Of a DNA stretch of 29,332 bases, positions 7,874-15,641 are shown piece after piece. Origin of the DNA: JABJAG01 sp038137215 (lineage in GTDB: Bacteria > Pseudomonadota > Alphaproteobacteria > UBA6615). Under the pieces are notes generated by a model. The model was given only the letters and a program-made list of their open reading frames with translations. It ran no database searches and was not told the origin of the DNA. The DNA lies in contig JAYQBG010000030.1 of the NCBI GenBank assembly GCA_038137215.1, positions 1 to 29,332 of the forward strand, read 5' to 3'. The position numbers and the translations under genes are program-made. Numbering within the stretch: the first letter of the stretch is position 1; every line of letters begins with the position of its first letter.

Positions 7874-8232
7874 CGTCGAATCCGCGCAATCTGGCACAGC
7901 GTCGTCGCGCGCGCGTGCGTGCGAAACTGCGCCGTGTCGCCAAGAGCGACCGGCCCCGGTTGAGCGTTTTCCGCTCGGGCCGTCACATCTATGCCCAGAT
8001 CATCAATGATGTTGAGGGGGTGACCGTTGCGTCTGCCTCTTCGGCGGACAAGGAATTCAAGTCCGGCAAGGGCTGGAACGTTGAAGGCGCAAGCGAAGTC
8101 GGCAAGTTGATCGCCGAGCGCGCCAAACAGGCCGGCGTGTCGGACGTGGTGTTCGATCGTGGCGGTTATCTTTTTCATGGCCGGGTCAAAGCCCTGGCAG
8201 AGGCTGCTCGTGAGAGCGGCCTGAACTTCTAG
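7870..8232 (+). CDS. rplR: 50S ribosomal protein L18
   Basis: L18 carries 5S rRNA into the large subunit together with L5. The 120 residues contain RRRARVRAKLRRVAK, RPRLSVFRSGRHIYAQIIND and the ending FDRGGYLFHGRVKALAEAAR, which identify the family. It overlaps rplF by four bases and lies 10 bases before rpsE. Confidence 0.97.
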   Translation: MTSNPRNLAQRRRARVRAKLRRVAKSDRPRLSVFRSGRHIYAQIINDVEGVTVASASSADKEFKSGKGWNVEGASEVGKLIAERAKQAGVSDVVFDRGGYLFHGRVKALAEAARESGLNF

Positions 8233-8242
8233 GGAAACTGGC

Positions 8243-8878
8243 ATGGCACAGGCACCACAACGCAATCAGCGGGATGGCGGCGGACGTCGCGATGGCGGAG
8301 GACGCCGGGACGATCGCGAAGAGAGCGAATTCGTCGAACGACTGGTCAGCATCAATCGTGTGGCGAAGGTCGTGAAGGGCGGACGCCGGTTCGGTTTTGC
8401 AGCCATCGTCGTCGTGGGTGATCAGCGCGGTCGTGTCGGACACGGATCCGGCAAGGCGCGTGAGGTTCCCGAAGCGATCCGCAAGGCCACCGAAGCCGCC
8501 AAGCGTCAGATGGTGCGCGTTCCGCTTCGTGACGGCCGTACGCTGCATCACGATGTGAGCGGTCATTTCGGCGCCGGACGTGTTGTCCTGCGCGCAGCCC
8601 CTCCGGGTACCGGTATCATTGCGGGCGGTCCGCTGCGTGCCGTATTTGAATGCCTGGGTGTGCAGGACGTTGTCGCCAAGTCGATCGGCACCTCGAACCC
8701 GCACAATATGATCAAGGCTGCCTTTGAGGCGCTTGAGAACATGATGTCGCCGCGCGCCGTGGCCAACCGTCGTGGCCTGAAGGTTGCTGATATCATCAGC
8801 CGCCGCAGCGTACAGGACTCGGCGGCCGGTGCGGACGCAGAGACCGAAACTGTAGAGGCGGAGGCATCCAATGGCTGA
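8243..8878 (+). CDS. rpsE: 30S ribosomal protein S5 with Gly/Arg repeat at the N-terminus
   Basis: S5 helps keep decoding accurate and lines the mRNA entry channel with S3 and S4. The core from about residue 30 is standard: LVSINRVAKVVKGGRRF (double-stranded RNA-binding fold), GHGSGKAREVPEAIRKA and the C-terminal GTSNPHNMIKA. At 211 residues it is longer than the E. coli protein (167). The extra part is an N-terminal lead with a tandem DGGGRR repeat (8273-8308) and an acidic C-terminal tail. The rpmD start overlaps its end by eight bases. Confidence 0.97.
   Translation: MAQAPQRNQRDGGGRRDGGGRRDDREESEFVERLVSINRVAKVVKGGRRFGFAAIVVVGDQRGRVGHGSGKAREVPEAIRKATEAAKRQMVRVPLRDGRTLHHDVSGHFGAGRVVLRAAPPGTGIIAGGPLRAVFECLGVQDVVAKSIGTSNPHNMIKAAFEALENMMSPRAVANRRGLKVADIISRRSVQDSAAGADAETETVEAEASNG
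8273..8308 (+). repeat. 18-base tandem repeat inside rpsE
   Basis: Two near-identical 18-base units (8273-8290 and 8291-8308) encode DGGGRR twice, and a degenerate third DD follows. The unit length is a multiple of three, so changes in copy number would keep the frame. Short Arg/Gly leads on S5 occur in related bacteria, so I regard this as natural variation in a disordered tail. Confidence 0.7.
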
Positions 8879-9065
8879 CGCGAAAAAGACACTGCGCGTG
8901 ACCCAGACGGGCAGCCCCATCGGCCGCCGCGCAGACCAGCGCGCAACTCTGATCGGGTTGGGGCTGAACAAGCGCCACAAGACCTGTGAACTTGAAGACA
9001 CGCCGTCTGTGCGAGGCATGATCCGGAAGGTCGAGCATCTCGTTCAGGTTGAAGAGGCTGAGTAA
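8871..9065 (+). CDS. rpmD: 50S ribosomal protein L30
   Basis: This is a small 64-residue protein of the large subunit. KTLRVTQTGSPIGRRADQRATLIGLGLNK is split over its first helix and strand (residues 5-33), and the ending GMIRKVEHLVQVEE is typical. The ATG at 8871 overlaps rpsE by eight bases and has GGCGGAGG at 8857-8863 as a strong Shine-Dalgarno inside rpsE. rplO follows after 12 bases. Confidence 0.96.
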   Translation: MADAKKTLRVTQTGSPIGRRADQRATLIGLGLNKRHKTCELEDTPSVRGMIRKVEHLVQVEEAE

Positions 9066-9077
9066 CGGAACATCGCC

Positions 9078-9614
9078 ATGAATATCAATGATCTCTCGGA
9101 CAATCGCGGCGCACGCCGTGTACGCAAGCGCGTCGGTAGGGGCCCCGGTTCGGGCCTTGGAAAGACCGGTGGTCGCGGCGTAAAAGGCCAGAAGTCGCGC
9201 TCGGGTGTCGCCATCAACGGGTTTGAAGGCGGCCAGATGCCTATCTATATGCGCCTGCCCAAGCGTGGCTTTAACAAGCCCAACCGGGTCAAGCTGCAGG
9301 AACTCACGGTTGAACGTCTGCAAAGCGCGATTGAATCCGGCAAGCTCGATGCGGGCGCGACGGTCAATGAGGATGCGCTGGTTGCAGCCGGAGTCGTGCG
9401 TCGCAAGCTCGATGGCATCCGTCTTCTGGGAACCGGAGAGATTTCCTCGAAGGTGACGCTCGAAGTGACGAGCGCAACCTCGGGTGCCATTTCCGCGGTC
9501 GAGAAGGCCGGTGGCAATGTCACGGTCACGGTTCCGCCGAAGGAAAAGACTCCTCGCACCGTGAAGACGGCTCCTGCGGATTCGGGAAAGAGTGACGAAG
9601 GTTCGGCTGAGTAA
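9078..9614 (+). CDS. rplO: 50S ribosomal protein L15
   Basis: L15 is a late-assembly protein with a long basic N-terminal extension into 23S rRNA. The motif GRGPGSGLGKTGGRGVKGQKS (residues 20-40) and the block GFEGGQMPIYMRLPKRGF are unmistakable. The protein is 178 residues, against 144 in E. coli. The extra length is a Lys/Pro/Glu-rich tail (from about 150) that looks disordered. A 73-base gap separates it from secY; I see no convincing terminator or promoter in that gap. Confidence 0.97.
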   Translation: MNINDLSDNRGARRVRKRVGRGPGSGLGKTGGRGVKGQKSRSGVAINGFEGGQMPIYMRLPKRGFNKPNRVKLQELTVERLQSAIESGKLDAGATVNEDALVAAGVVRRKLDGIRLLGTGEISSKVTLEVTSATSGAISAVEKAGGNVTVTVPPKEKTPRTVKTAPADSGKSDEGSAE

Positions 9615-9687
9615 CCGGAAATTGCGTTGATCGGCAACCGGTCAAACCCAAATGGATCGCAACGAAGAGTTACGAACGGAAAGATAG

Positions 9688-11031
9688 ATGGCCAGCAGCG
9701 CTGAACAGATGGCATCGAACCTGAATTTCGGGGCCTTCGCCAAAGCGACGGAATTGAAGAAGCGCCTCTGGTTCACCCTGGGCGCTCTCATCGTCTATCG
9801 CCTGGGCACCTATATTCCGATCCCGGGCATCGATCCGATCATCATCGACGATATCTTCAGCCAGCAGGCCGGCGGTATTCTTGGTGTGTTCGACGCCTTT
9901 GCGGGCGGCGCGCTCTCGCGCATGAGTATTTTTGCGCTCAACGTCATTCCCTACATTTCGGCTGCCATTATCATGCAGCTCATGACGGCAATTTCGCCGA
10001 CCATCGAGCAGCTGAAGAAGGAAGGCGAGTCAGGCCGCAAGAAGATCAACCAGTACACCCGTTTCCTGACGGTGTTCCTGGCGGTGATCCAGGCCTATGG
10101 CATGTCTGCCGGTCTGGAAGGTATTTCGACCTCCCAGGGTCCGGCCGTGGCTGATCCGGGCTATTTCTTCCGTCTCAGCACGGTGATCACGATTGTCGGC
10201 GGCACCATGTTCCTGATGTGGCTGGGCGAGCAAATTACTGCGCGCGGCGTGGGCAACGGGATCTCATTGATCATTTTCGCCGGTATCGTTGCAAACCTGC
10301 CGACGGCATTCGCCTCGACCCTCGAACTGGGTCGGACCGGCGCGCTGTCAGCGCTGTTCATCATCGGCTTCCTGATTTTCGCGATCGCCGTTATCACGTT
10401 CATCGTGTTTTTCGAGCGCGCGCAGCGCCGGGTGATCGTGCAGTATCCGAAGCGTCAGGTGGGCAATCGCATGTTTGGTGGTGAATCCTCCCATATCCCG
10501 CTGAAGCTCAACACCTCCGGTGTCATTCCGATCATCTTCGCGACCTCGATCCTGCTGACGCCGGTCTCGATTGCCGGTTTCTCCGGCGGCGGGGGAGAGG
10601 GACCGCTGGGGCTGATCACCTCTCTGATCGGGCGCGGTCAGCCATTGTTCTTTGTGCTGTTTGCCGCGCTGGTCATCTTCTTCTCGTTCTTCTATACCGC
10701 GATTGTTTTCAATCCGCAGGAAACTGCAGACAATCTGAAGAAGAATGGCGGCTTCGTGCCGGGTATCCGCCCGGGCAAGAACACGGCCGAGTTTTTCGAT
10801 TATGTGCTGACACGGTTGACCGTGGTCGGCACGGCCTATCTGGTGGTGGTGGCGCTCTTGCCGGAGCTTCTGATTACAGAGTTCTCCGTGCCGTTCTTCT
10901 TCGGAGGAACAAGCCTGCTGATCGTCGTGGTCGTGTCGCTGGATACGGTTGCACAGATTCAAAGCCATCTGCTGGCTCATCAATACGAAGGTCTTATTCG
11001 CAAGGCCAAGCTCAAGGGTCGGCGCGGTTAG
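9688..11031 (+). CDS. secY: Preprotein translocase channel subunit SecY
   Basis: SecY is the protein-conducting channel of the inner membrane, acting with SecE, SecG and SecA. The 447 residues have about ten hydrophobic segments. Conserved parts are seen in order: YRLGTYIPIPGID, the plug region LGVFDAFAGGALSRMSIFAL, GNGISLIIFAGI, RRVIVQYPKRQ and PLKLNTSGVIPIIFA, ending with a basic cytoplasmic tail. The start MASSAEQMASNLNFGAFAKA fits alphaproteobacterial SecY. It is followed by adk, and no rpmJ (L36) lies in between or after. Confidence 0.98.
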   Translation: MASSAEQMASNLNFGAFAKATELKKRLWFTLGALIVYRLGTYIPIPGIDPIIIDDIFSQQAGGILGVFDAFAGGALSRMSIFALNVIPYISAAIIMQLMTAISPTIEQLKKEGESGRKKINQYTRFLTVFLAVIQAYGMSAGLEGISTSQGPAVADPGYFFRLSTVITIVGGTMFLMWLGEQITARGVGNGISLIIFAGIVANLPTAFASTLELGRTGALSALFIIGFLIFAIAVITFIVFFERAQRRVIVQYPKRQVGNRMFGGESSHIPLKLNTSGVIPIIFATSILLTPVSIAGFSGGGGEGPLGLITSLIGRGQPLFFVLFAALVIFFSFFYTAIVFNPQETADNLKKNGGFVPGIRPGKNTAEFFDYVLTRLTVVGTAYLVVVALLPELLITEFSVPFFFGGTSLLIVVVVSLDTVAQIQSHLLAHQYEGLIRKAKLKGRRG

Positions 11032-11053
11032 CGGCGTTCGGGGGCAAGCAATC

Positions 11054-11632
11054 ATGAACATCATTCTTCTCGGGCCACCAGGTGCCGGCAAAGGCACACA
11101 GGCCAAGCTTCTGGTCGAAGGCCATGGGCTCGTCCAGCTCTCGACGGGTGATATGTTGCGCGCCGCCGTGGCATCGGGCAGCGAACTGGGTCAGGAAGCC
11201 AAGGCGGTTATGGATGCCGGCAAGCTGATGCCCGACGAAATCATGGTCCAGATCATTTCGGACCGGATTTCCGAACCGGATTGCGCCAACGGGTTCATCC
11301 TCGATGGTTTTCCGCGTACCACGCCCCAGGCCGAGGCGCTGGACAAGATGCTGGCAGACAAGGGGCTGCCGCTCGATCACGTGATCGAGATTTCCGTTGA
11401 AGATTCGGTCCTGATCGACCGTATCAATGCGCGTGTTGCTGAAACGCCCGAAGCAGAGCGGCGCGACGACGACAACGCAGAAACGCTGAAACACCGTCTT
11501 GAGGTGTATCACGAGCAAACCGCTCCGATTCTCCCGTATTACGAGAGCCGGGGCATGTTGAAGAAGGTCGACGGCATGCAGCCGATCGACGATGTGTCGA
11601 AACAGATAGAGGCGGTCCTGACGGCTGGCTAA
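11054..11632 (+). CDS. adk: Adenylate kinase, short form
   Basis: The enzyme catalyses ATP + AMP to 2 ADP in the cytoplasm. The start MNIILLGPPGAGKGTQAK carries the P-loop GPPGAGKGT, and DGFPRTTPQAEAL is the AMP-site signature. I chose the ATG at 11054 (192 residues); a longer frame would run back into secY. The region where long forms carry the LID domain is reduced to a short polar loop (ETPEAERRDDDNAETLKHRL), so no zinc site is present. It lies 22 bases after secY, the normal place in many bacteria. Confidence 0.96.
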   Translation: MNIILLGPPGAGKGTQAKLLVEGHGLVQLSTGDMLRAAVASGSELGQEAKAVMDAGKLMPDEIMVQIISDRISEPDCANGFILDGFPRTTPQAEALDKMLADKGLPLDHVIEISVEDSVLIDRINARVAETPEAERRDDDNAETLKHRLEVYHEQTAPILPYYESRGMLKKVDGMQPIDDVSKQIEAVLTAG

Positions 11633-11636
11633 GATG

Positions 11637-11664
11637 TTGACCCCGTGGCGGAAAATCCTATAAT
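11637..11664 (+). promoter_or_regulatory. Candidate sigma-70 promoter for the rpsM-rpsK-rpoA-rplQ group
   Basis: TTGACC (11637-11642) and TATAAT (11659-11664) are separated by 16 bases, with the -10 matching consensus exactly and the -35 matching at five of six. Transcription should start near 11671, about 60 bases before the GTG of rpsM. The pair starts 5 bases after the adk stop. This is the best promoter match I found in the window. It would let the RNA polymerase alpha subunit and three ribosomal proteins be made independently of the long upstream transcript. Confidence 0.75.
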
Positions 11665-11732
11665 CCCGCCGCCCGGTTAGCCTTAACATTTGGCCGTTTT
11701 GACCGCACCGTAACCACGAAGGAGTTCGGAGC

Positions 11733-12104
11733 GTGGCACGTATTGCAGGTATCAACATTCCAACGCAGAAGCGGCTTCCGATCGCGTTGACGTATATTCA
11801 CGGGATCGGACCCACGAAGGCCGAGGAGATCTGCGAGAAATGCGGAATTCCTATGGAGCGCCGCGTTCACGAGCTCACCGATGACGAAGTCATCCGGGTG
11901 CGTGAAACCATCGACCAGAGCTATCAGGTCGAGGGTGATTTGCGCCGTGAAGTGGCGATGAACATCAAGCGTTATATGGACCTTGGCTCCTATCGCGGGG
12001 TGCGTCACCGCAAGGGCCTGCCGGTCAACGGGCAGCGCACGCATACCAATGCACGCACGCGCAAGGGCAAGGCCCGGCCGATCGCCGGTAAGAAGAAGGT
12101 CTAG
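11733..12104 (+). CDS. rpsM: 30S ribosomal protein S13
   Basis: S13 is in the 30S head and makes bridges to the 50S subunit and P-site tRNA. The 123 residues start ARIAGINIPTQKRLPIALTYIHGIG and end with the basic GQRTHTNARTRKGKARPIAGKKK. The start codon is GTG, preceded by AAGGAG at about 11719-11724. It is the first gene after the internal promoter at 11637-11664. Confidence 0.97.
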   Translation: MARIAGINIPTQKRLPIALTYIHGIGPTKAEEICEKCGIPMERRVHELTDDEVIRVRETIDQSYQVEGDLRREVAMNIKRYMDLGSYRGVRHRKGLPVNGQRTHTNARTRKGKARPIAGKKKV

Positions 12105-12159
12105 AGGGCAAAGGTCCTGGGGCACAGGCCTCAAGGGCACAAGGACAGGGTAAAAAGTC

Positions 12160-12552
12160 ATGGCAAAAGCCGCTACAGCACGTGTCCGTCGGCGCGAGCG
12201 CAAAAACATTACTTCGGGCGTGGCGCATGTGAACGCGACGTTCAACAACACCCACATCACGATCGCTGATGCGCAGGGCAATGCGATCGCGTGGTCGTCT
12301 GCCGGATCGCAGGGGTTCAAGGGGTCGCGCAAATCGACTCCCTATGCCGCTCAGATGGCGGCCGAAGATGCGGGTAAAAAAGCCCAGGAACACGGCATGA
12401 AGACGCTGTCCGTCGAGGTGAAGGGCCCGGGTTCGGGTCGTGAATCGGCGCTCCGCGCACTTCAGGCGGTCGGGTTCGAGATCACCATGATCCGCGACGT
12501 GACCCCGGTTCCGCACAACGGATGCCGCCCGCGCAAGCGCCGGCGCGTCTGA
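12160..12552 (+). CDS. rpsK: 30S ribosomal protein S11
   Basis: S11 is on the 30S platform near the Shine-Dalgarno helix. The 130 residues contain GVAHVNATFNNTHITIAD, WSSAGSQGFKGSRKSTPYAA and the C-terminal PVPHNGCRPRKRRRV, which identify uS11. It follows rpsM after 55 bases. In E. coli rpsD (S4) comes next, but here rpoA follows directly. Confidence 0.98.
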   Translation: MAKAATARVRRRERKNITSGVAHVNATFNNTHITIADAQGNAIAWSSAGSQGFKGSRKSTPYAAQMAAEDAGKKAQEHGMKTLSVEVKGPGSGRESALRALQAVGFEITMIRDVTPVPHNGCRPRKRRRV

Positions 12553-12556
12553 TTTC

Positions 12557-12572
12557 GCGTCCTGCGGGACGC
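12557..12572 (+). other. Short hairpin between rpsK and rpoA
   Basis: GCGTCC and GGACGC form a perfect six-pair stem around the loop TGCG, four bases after the rpsK stop. No T tract follows, so it is unlikely to end transcription. It may be an mRNA end-protecting or processing hairpin in the 91-base gap before rpoA. The function is inferred only from position. Confidence 0.4.
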
Positions 12573-12643
12573 CGTTACTGATTTTAATCGGTTCGCCACG
12601 GCACCAGGTCGCGGCGGGCCGCAAAAGGTTTAAGGAAAGCAAT

Positions 12644-13663
12644 ATGCTTCAGAAGAATTGGACCGATCTGATCAAGCCGAACAAGCTCGACATTGCGGGC
12701 GGCATGAACCCCGCGCGTCAGGCGACTGTTGTGGCCGAGCCCCTCGAGCGTGGCTTTGGCCTGACCCTGGGCAATGCCCTGCGTCGGGTTCTGCTCTCCT
12801 CTCTGCAGGGTGCGGCGGTGACCTCGATTCAGATCGAGGGTGTGCTGCATGAGTTCTCTTCCATTCCGGGCGTGCGCGAAGACATTACCGATGTCGTGTT
12901 GAACGTGAAGGCGATGGCGCTGCGGATACACAGCGAAGGCCCCAAGCGCATGACGCTGACCGCGACCGGTCCGGGCGAAGTGACCGCGAGCCAGATCGAA
13001 ACCGGCCCGGATATCGAGATCATGGATCCCGATCATGTGCTGATGACCTTGGATCAGGGCGCGCGCGTCGTGATGGAACTGATGGTTGAATCCGGTAAGG
13101 GCTACGTGCCTGCTGCCCAGAACCGCGCGGCTGATGACCCGATCGGGCTGATCCCGGTCGATGCCCTGTTCTCGCCGGTGCTCAAGGTTTCTTACCATGT
13201 CGGCAACGCCCGCGTCGGGGAACGGACCGACCTGGACAAGCTGACCCTCGATCTCGAGACAAATGGCGCGATCACGCCGGAAGACGCCGTCGCACTGGCC
13301 GCCCGAATCCTGCAGGACCAGCTGCAGCTCTTCGTGAACTTTGATGAGCCGAAGGCAGCCCAGCCGGTCGAGGAGATCGACGACGAGCTCGAGTTCAACC
13401 GCAACCTTCTGCGCAAGGTCGATGAGCTGGAGCTCTCGGTGCGTTCGGCGAACTGCCTGAAGAACGACAACATCGTCTATATCGGCGATCTGGTACAAAA
13501 AACCGAAGCGGAAATGCTTCGCACCCCGAATTTCGGTCGCAAGTCCCTGAACGAGATCAAGGAAGTGCTGGCACAGATGGGGCTCCATCTTGGTATGGAA
13601 ATCCCCGCCTGGCCGCCCGAGAATATTGAAGACCTGGCCAAGCGCCTCGAAGAGCCGTTCTAG
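12644..13663 (+). CDS. rpoA: RNA polymerase alpha subunit
   Basis: The alpha dimer nucleates RNA polymerase assembly and contacts upstream DNA and activators. The 339 residues show the N-terminal dimerisation domain (PLERGFGLTLGNALRRVLLSS, then LHEFSSIPGVREDITD), a linker rich in acidic residues around 235-250, and the C-terminal domain with LELSVRSANCLKNDNIVYIGDL and TPNFGRKSLNEIKE. The arginine and asparagine of SVRSANCLKN correspond to the DNA-contacting region of alpha-CTD. AAGGAAAG lies just before the ATG. Confidence 0.98.
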   Translation: MLQKNWTDLIKPNKLDIAGGMNPARQATVVAEPLERGFGLTLGNALRRVLLSSLQGAAVTSIQIEGVLHEFSSIPGVREDITDVVLNVKAMALRIHSEGPKRMTLTATGPGEVTASQIETGPDIEIMDPDHVLMTLDQGARVVMELMVESGKGYVPAAQNRAADDPIGLIPVDALFSPVLKVSYHVGNARVGERTDLDKLTLDLETNGAITPEDAVALAARILQDQLQLFVNFDEPKAAQPVEEIDDELEFNRNLLRKVDELELSVRSANCLKNDNIVYIGDLVQKTEAEMLRTPNFGRKSLNEIKEVLAQMGLHLGMEIPAWPPENIEDLAKRLEEPF

Positions 13664-13691
13664 CGGTCTCGAAAGCTGAGGAGTAAGTACT

Positions 13692-14120
13692 ATGCGACAC
13701 CGTAAAGGTCCGCGGAAACTCAACCGGACGACCAGCCATCGCAAGGCAATGTTTGCGAACATGGCAACGGCGTTGGTCAAGCACGAACAGATCGTGACGA
13801 CCCTGCCCAAGGCCAAGGAACTGCGCCGCGCCGTCGACAAGCTGATCACGCTCGGCAAGCGGGGCGACCTGCATGCACGCCGTCAGGCACTCAGCGTGAT
13901 CAAGGATCGTGCGCTGGTTGACAAGCTGTTCACCACCCTGGCCGAGCGCTATGCCGAGCGGCCGGGCGGTTATACCCGGGTTCTCAAGGCGGGTTTCCGC
14001 TATGGCGATTCCGCTCCGATGGCGATCATCGAGCTCGTGGATCGTGACGAAGACGCCAAGGGACAGGATTCCGGTCCGGTTCAGTTCGATGAAGAGGATT
14101 TTGAAGAAGTCGCGGCCTAG
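13692..14120 (+). CDS. rplQ: 50S ribosomal protein L17
   Basis: L17 lies near the exit tunnel on the solvent side. The 142 residues start MRHRKGPRKLNRTTSHRKAMF and include RYAERPGGYTRVLKAGFRYGD, both typical. The last 20 or so residues form an acidic tail (QFDEEDFEEVAA). It is the final gene of the ribosomal block and is followed by a strong intrinsic terminator at 14146-14171. Confidence 0.97.
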   Translation: MRHRKGPRKLNRTTSHRKAMFANMATALVKHEQIVTTLPKAKELRRAVDKLITLGKRGDLHARRQALSVIKDRALVDKLFTTLAERYAERPGGYTRVLKAGFRYGDSAPMAIIELVDRDEDAKGQDSGPVQFDEEDFEEVAA

Positions 14121-14145
14121 TTGCGCATCTTCAAGTCACCGATAG

Positions 14146-14171
14146 AGGCCGCCCCCGGGGCGGCCTTTTTC
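14146..14171 (+). terminator. Intrinsic terminator of the ribosomal protein block
   Basis: An eight-pair GC-rich stem (AGGCCGCC with GGCGGCCT, 14146-14153 and 14159-14166), which can add one more C-G pair inside, closes a tiny loop and runs straight into TTTTTC. It starts 26 bases after the rplQ stop. This is a textbook Rho-independent terminator and should separate rplQ from the protease gene downstream. Confidence 0.92.
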
Positions 14172-14181
14172 GTCTGAGGCG

Positions 14182-14210
14182 ATGAAACTTTCTCGGAACC
14201 GGACTAATAT
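14182..14210 (+). promoter_or_regulatory. Candidate promoter of the degP/degQ-like gene
   Basis: ATGAAA (14182-14187) and TAATAT (14205-14210) lie 17 bases apart, each matching four of six sigma-70 consensus positions. Transcription would start at about 14216-14218, at or beside the ATG at 14217. No Shine-Dalgarno stands before that ATG, so a leaderless transcript is possible. The match is moderate and could be chance. Confidence 0.35.
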
Positions 14211-14216
14211 TGCGCC

Positions 14217-15641
14217 ATGAAACGGGTTCTGAAACTCTTCTCCATTTCGGTCCTGACTGCGCTGACGGGGCTGGCAGGTGTTTCGGATGTCTCTGCACAA
14301 CGCACGGTGCCCGAAGCGCGCGAACAGGTCATGCTGTCCTTTGCGCCGTTGGTCAAACAGGCGTCCCCGGCTGTCGTAAACATCTTCACCCGCAAATCCG
14401 TGACCCAGCGCGGTCCAGCCTCGCCCCTGTTCAACGACCCGTTTTTCCGGCGGTTTTTCGGCGATGCCTTCAACCGGATTCAGCCCCGCCAGCGTCAGGA
14501 GAACTCCCTCGGATCGGGCGTGATCGTGCGTCCGGACGGGCTGATCGTGACCAATTTTCACGTGATTGAAGGAGCCGATACGATCCGGGTGGTGCTTTCC
14601 GACCGCCGGGAGTTCGATGCCGAAATTCTGCGCGAGGATCAGCAGACCGACCTGGCCATTCTCAAGGTGGATGCCGGTGGTGAAGACCTTCCGTTTGTCG
14701 AACTGGGAGACAGCGACGACGTTGAGGTGGGCGATCTGGTTCTCGCGATCGGCAATCCGTTTGGCGTCGGCCAGACCGTGACGAGCGGGATCGTGTCGGG
14801 ACTGGCACGTACCAAGGTGGGGATCTCGGACTTCAACTTCTTCATTCAGACCGATGCAGCGATCAACCCGGGCAATTCGGGGGGCGCGCTTTTGCGCATG
14901 GACGGTACCCTGGCGGGGATCAACACCGCGATTTTCTCACGCAGCGGCGGCAGTCAGGGGATCGGGTTTGCCGTCCCATCCAACATGGTGCGTACGGTTA
15001 TCGCCGGAGCGGCACAGGGAGATGCCCTGCGGCGGGCCTGGCTGGGCGCGAAGGCCGATACCGTCTCGGTCGATATTGCCGAAGCCATAGGCCTGGAACG
15101 GCCCGATGGCGTGATCCTTTCGGATATCCATCCCCATGGGCCGGCGATCAGTGCCGGGCTGAAAACGGGTGATATCATCGTGGCTGTCGACGACCAGCCG
15201 GTGTTCGATGAGGAGGGATTGCGGTTTCGCATTGCGACAGGTCTCGTTGGAGAAACGACTCGATTGAAAGTGCGGCGGCCCGACCGGGTTTTCGATGTGG
15301 AATTGCGGCTCGAAAATCCGCCCGAAATACCGGCACGCGACGAACAGCAACTCCGGGGGCCGCACCCGCTTGCAGGGGCAACGGTCGCCAACCTGTCACC
15401 GGCCCTGGCCGAGGAAATGGGACGAGACCATTTCGATACCGGTGTGGTGGTGCGTGATGTTGCCTCACGTAGTCCGGCACACCGGCTGGAGTTCCACCCC
15501 GGCGATGTCCTGGTGGAGGTCAATCGTCGTGAGATCGGAACGGTCCGTGATCTTTTGTCGGTGCTCTCGAGCCAGCAGCCGCGCTGGACCATGAAGGTGC
15601 GCCGGTCGGGGCGCCTGTTCACGCTGTCGATCACCGGATGA
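14217..15641 (+). CDS. Periplasmic Do-family serine protease (DegP/DegQ-like)
   Basis: This is a 474-residue HtrA/Do protease, expected to degrade or refold damaged envelope proteins. Residues 1 to about 28 form a signal peptide (KRVLKLF, hydrophobic core, then VSAQ). The trypsin-like domain has all three catalytic residues: His115 (TNFHVIEG), Asp145 (TDLAILK) and Ser221 (NPGNSGGAL). Two PDZ domains follow, at about 275-365 and 385-472. It is the first gene of a compact set; its TGA overlaps the rarA ATG (ATGA). DegP, DegQ and MucD-like names cannot be told apart here, so I give no symbol. Confidence 0.93.
   Translation: MKRVLKLFSISVLTALTGLAGVSDVSAQRTVPEAREQVMLSFAPLVKQASPAVVNIFTRKSVTQRGPASPLFNDPFFRRFFGDAFNRIQPRQRQENSLGSGVIVRPDGLIVTNFHVIEGADTIRVVLSDRREFDAEILREDQQTDLAILKVDAGGEDLPFVELGDSDDVEVGDLVLAIGNPFGVGQTVTSGIVSGLARTKVGISDFNFFIQTDAAINPGNSGGALLRMDGTLAGINTAIFSRSGGSQGIGFAVPSNMVRTVIAGAAQGDALRRAWLGAKADTVSVDIAEAIGLERPDGVILSDIHPHGPAISAGLKTGDIIVAVDDQPVFDEEGLRFRIATGLVGETTRLKVRRPDRVFDVELRLENPPEIPARDEQQLRGPHPLAGATVANLSPALAEEMGRDHFDTGVVVRDVASRSPAHRLEFHPGDVLVEVNRREIGTVRDLLSVLSSQQPRWTMKVRRSGRLFTLSITG

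Noticed and set aside
11633..11732. S4-binding pseudoknot leader before rpsM
   Set aside because: The E. coli alpha-operon control needs rpsD in the operon. It is absent here, and I could not find a matching fold by eye.
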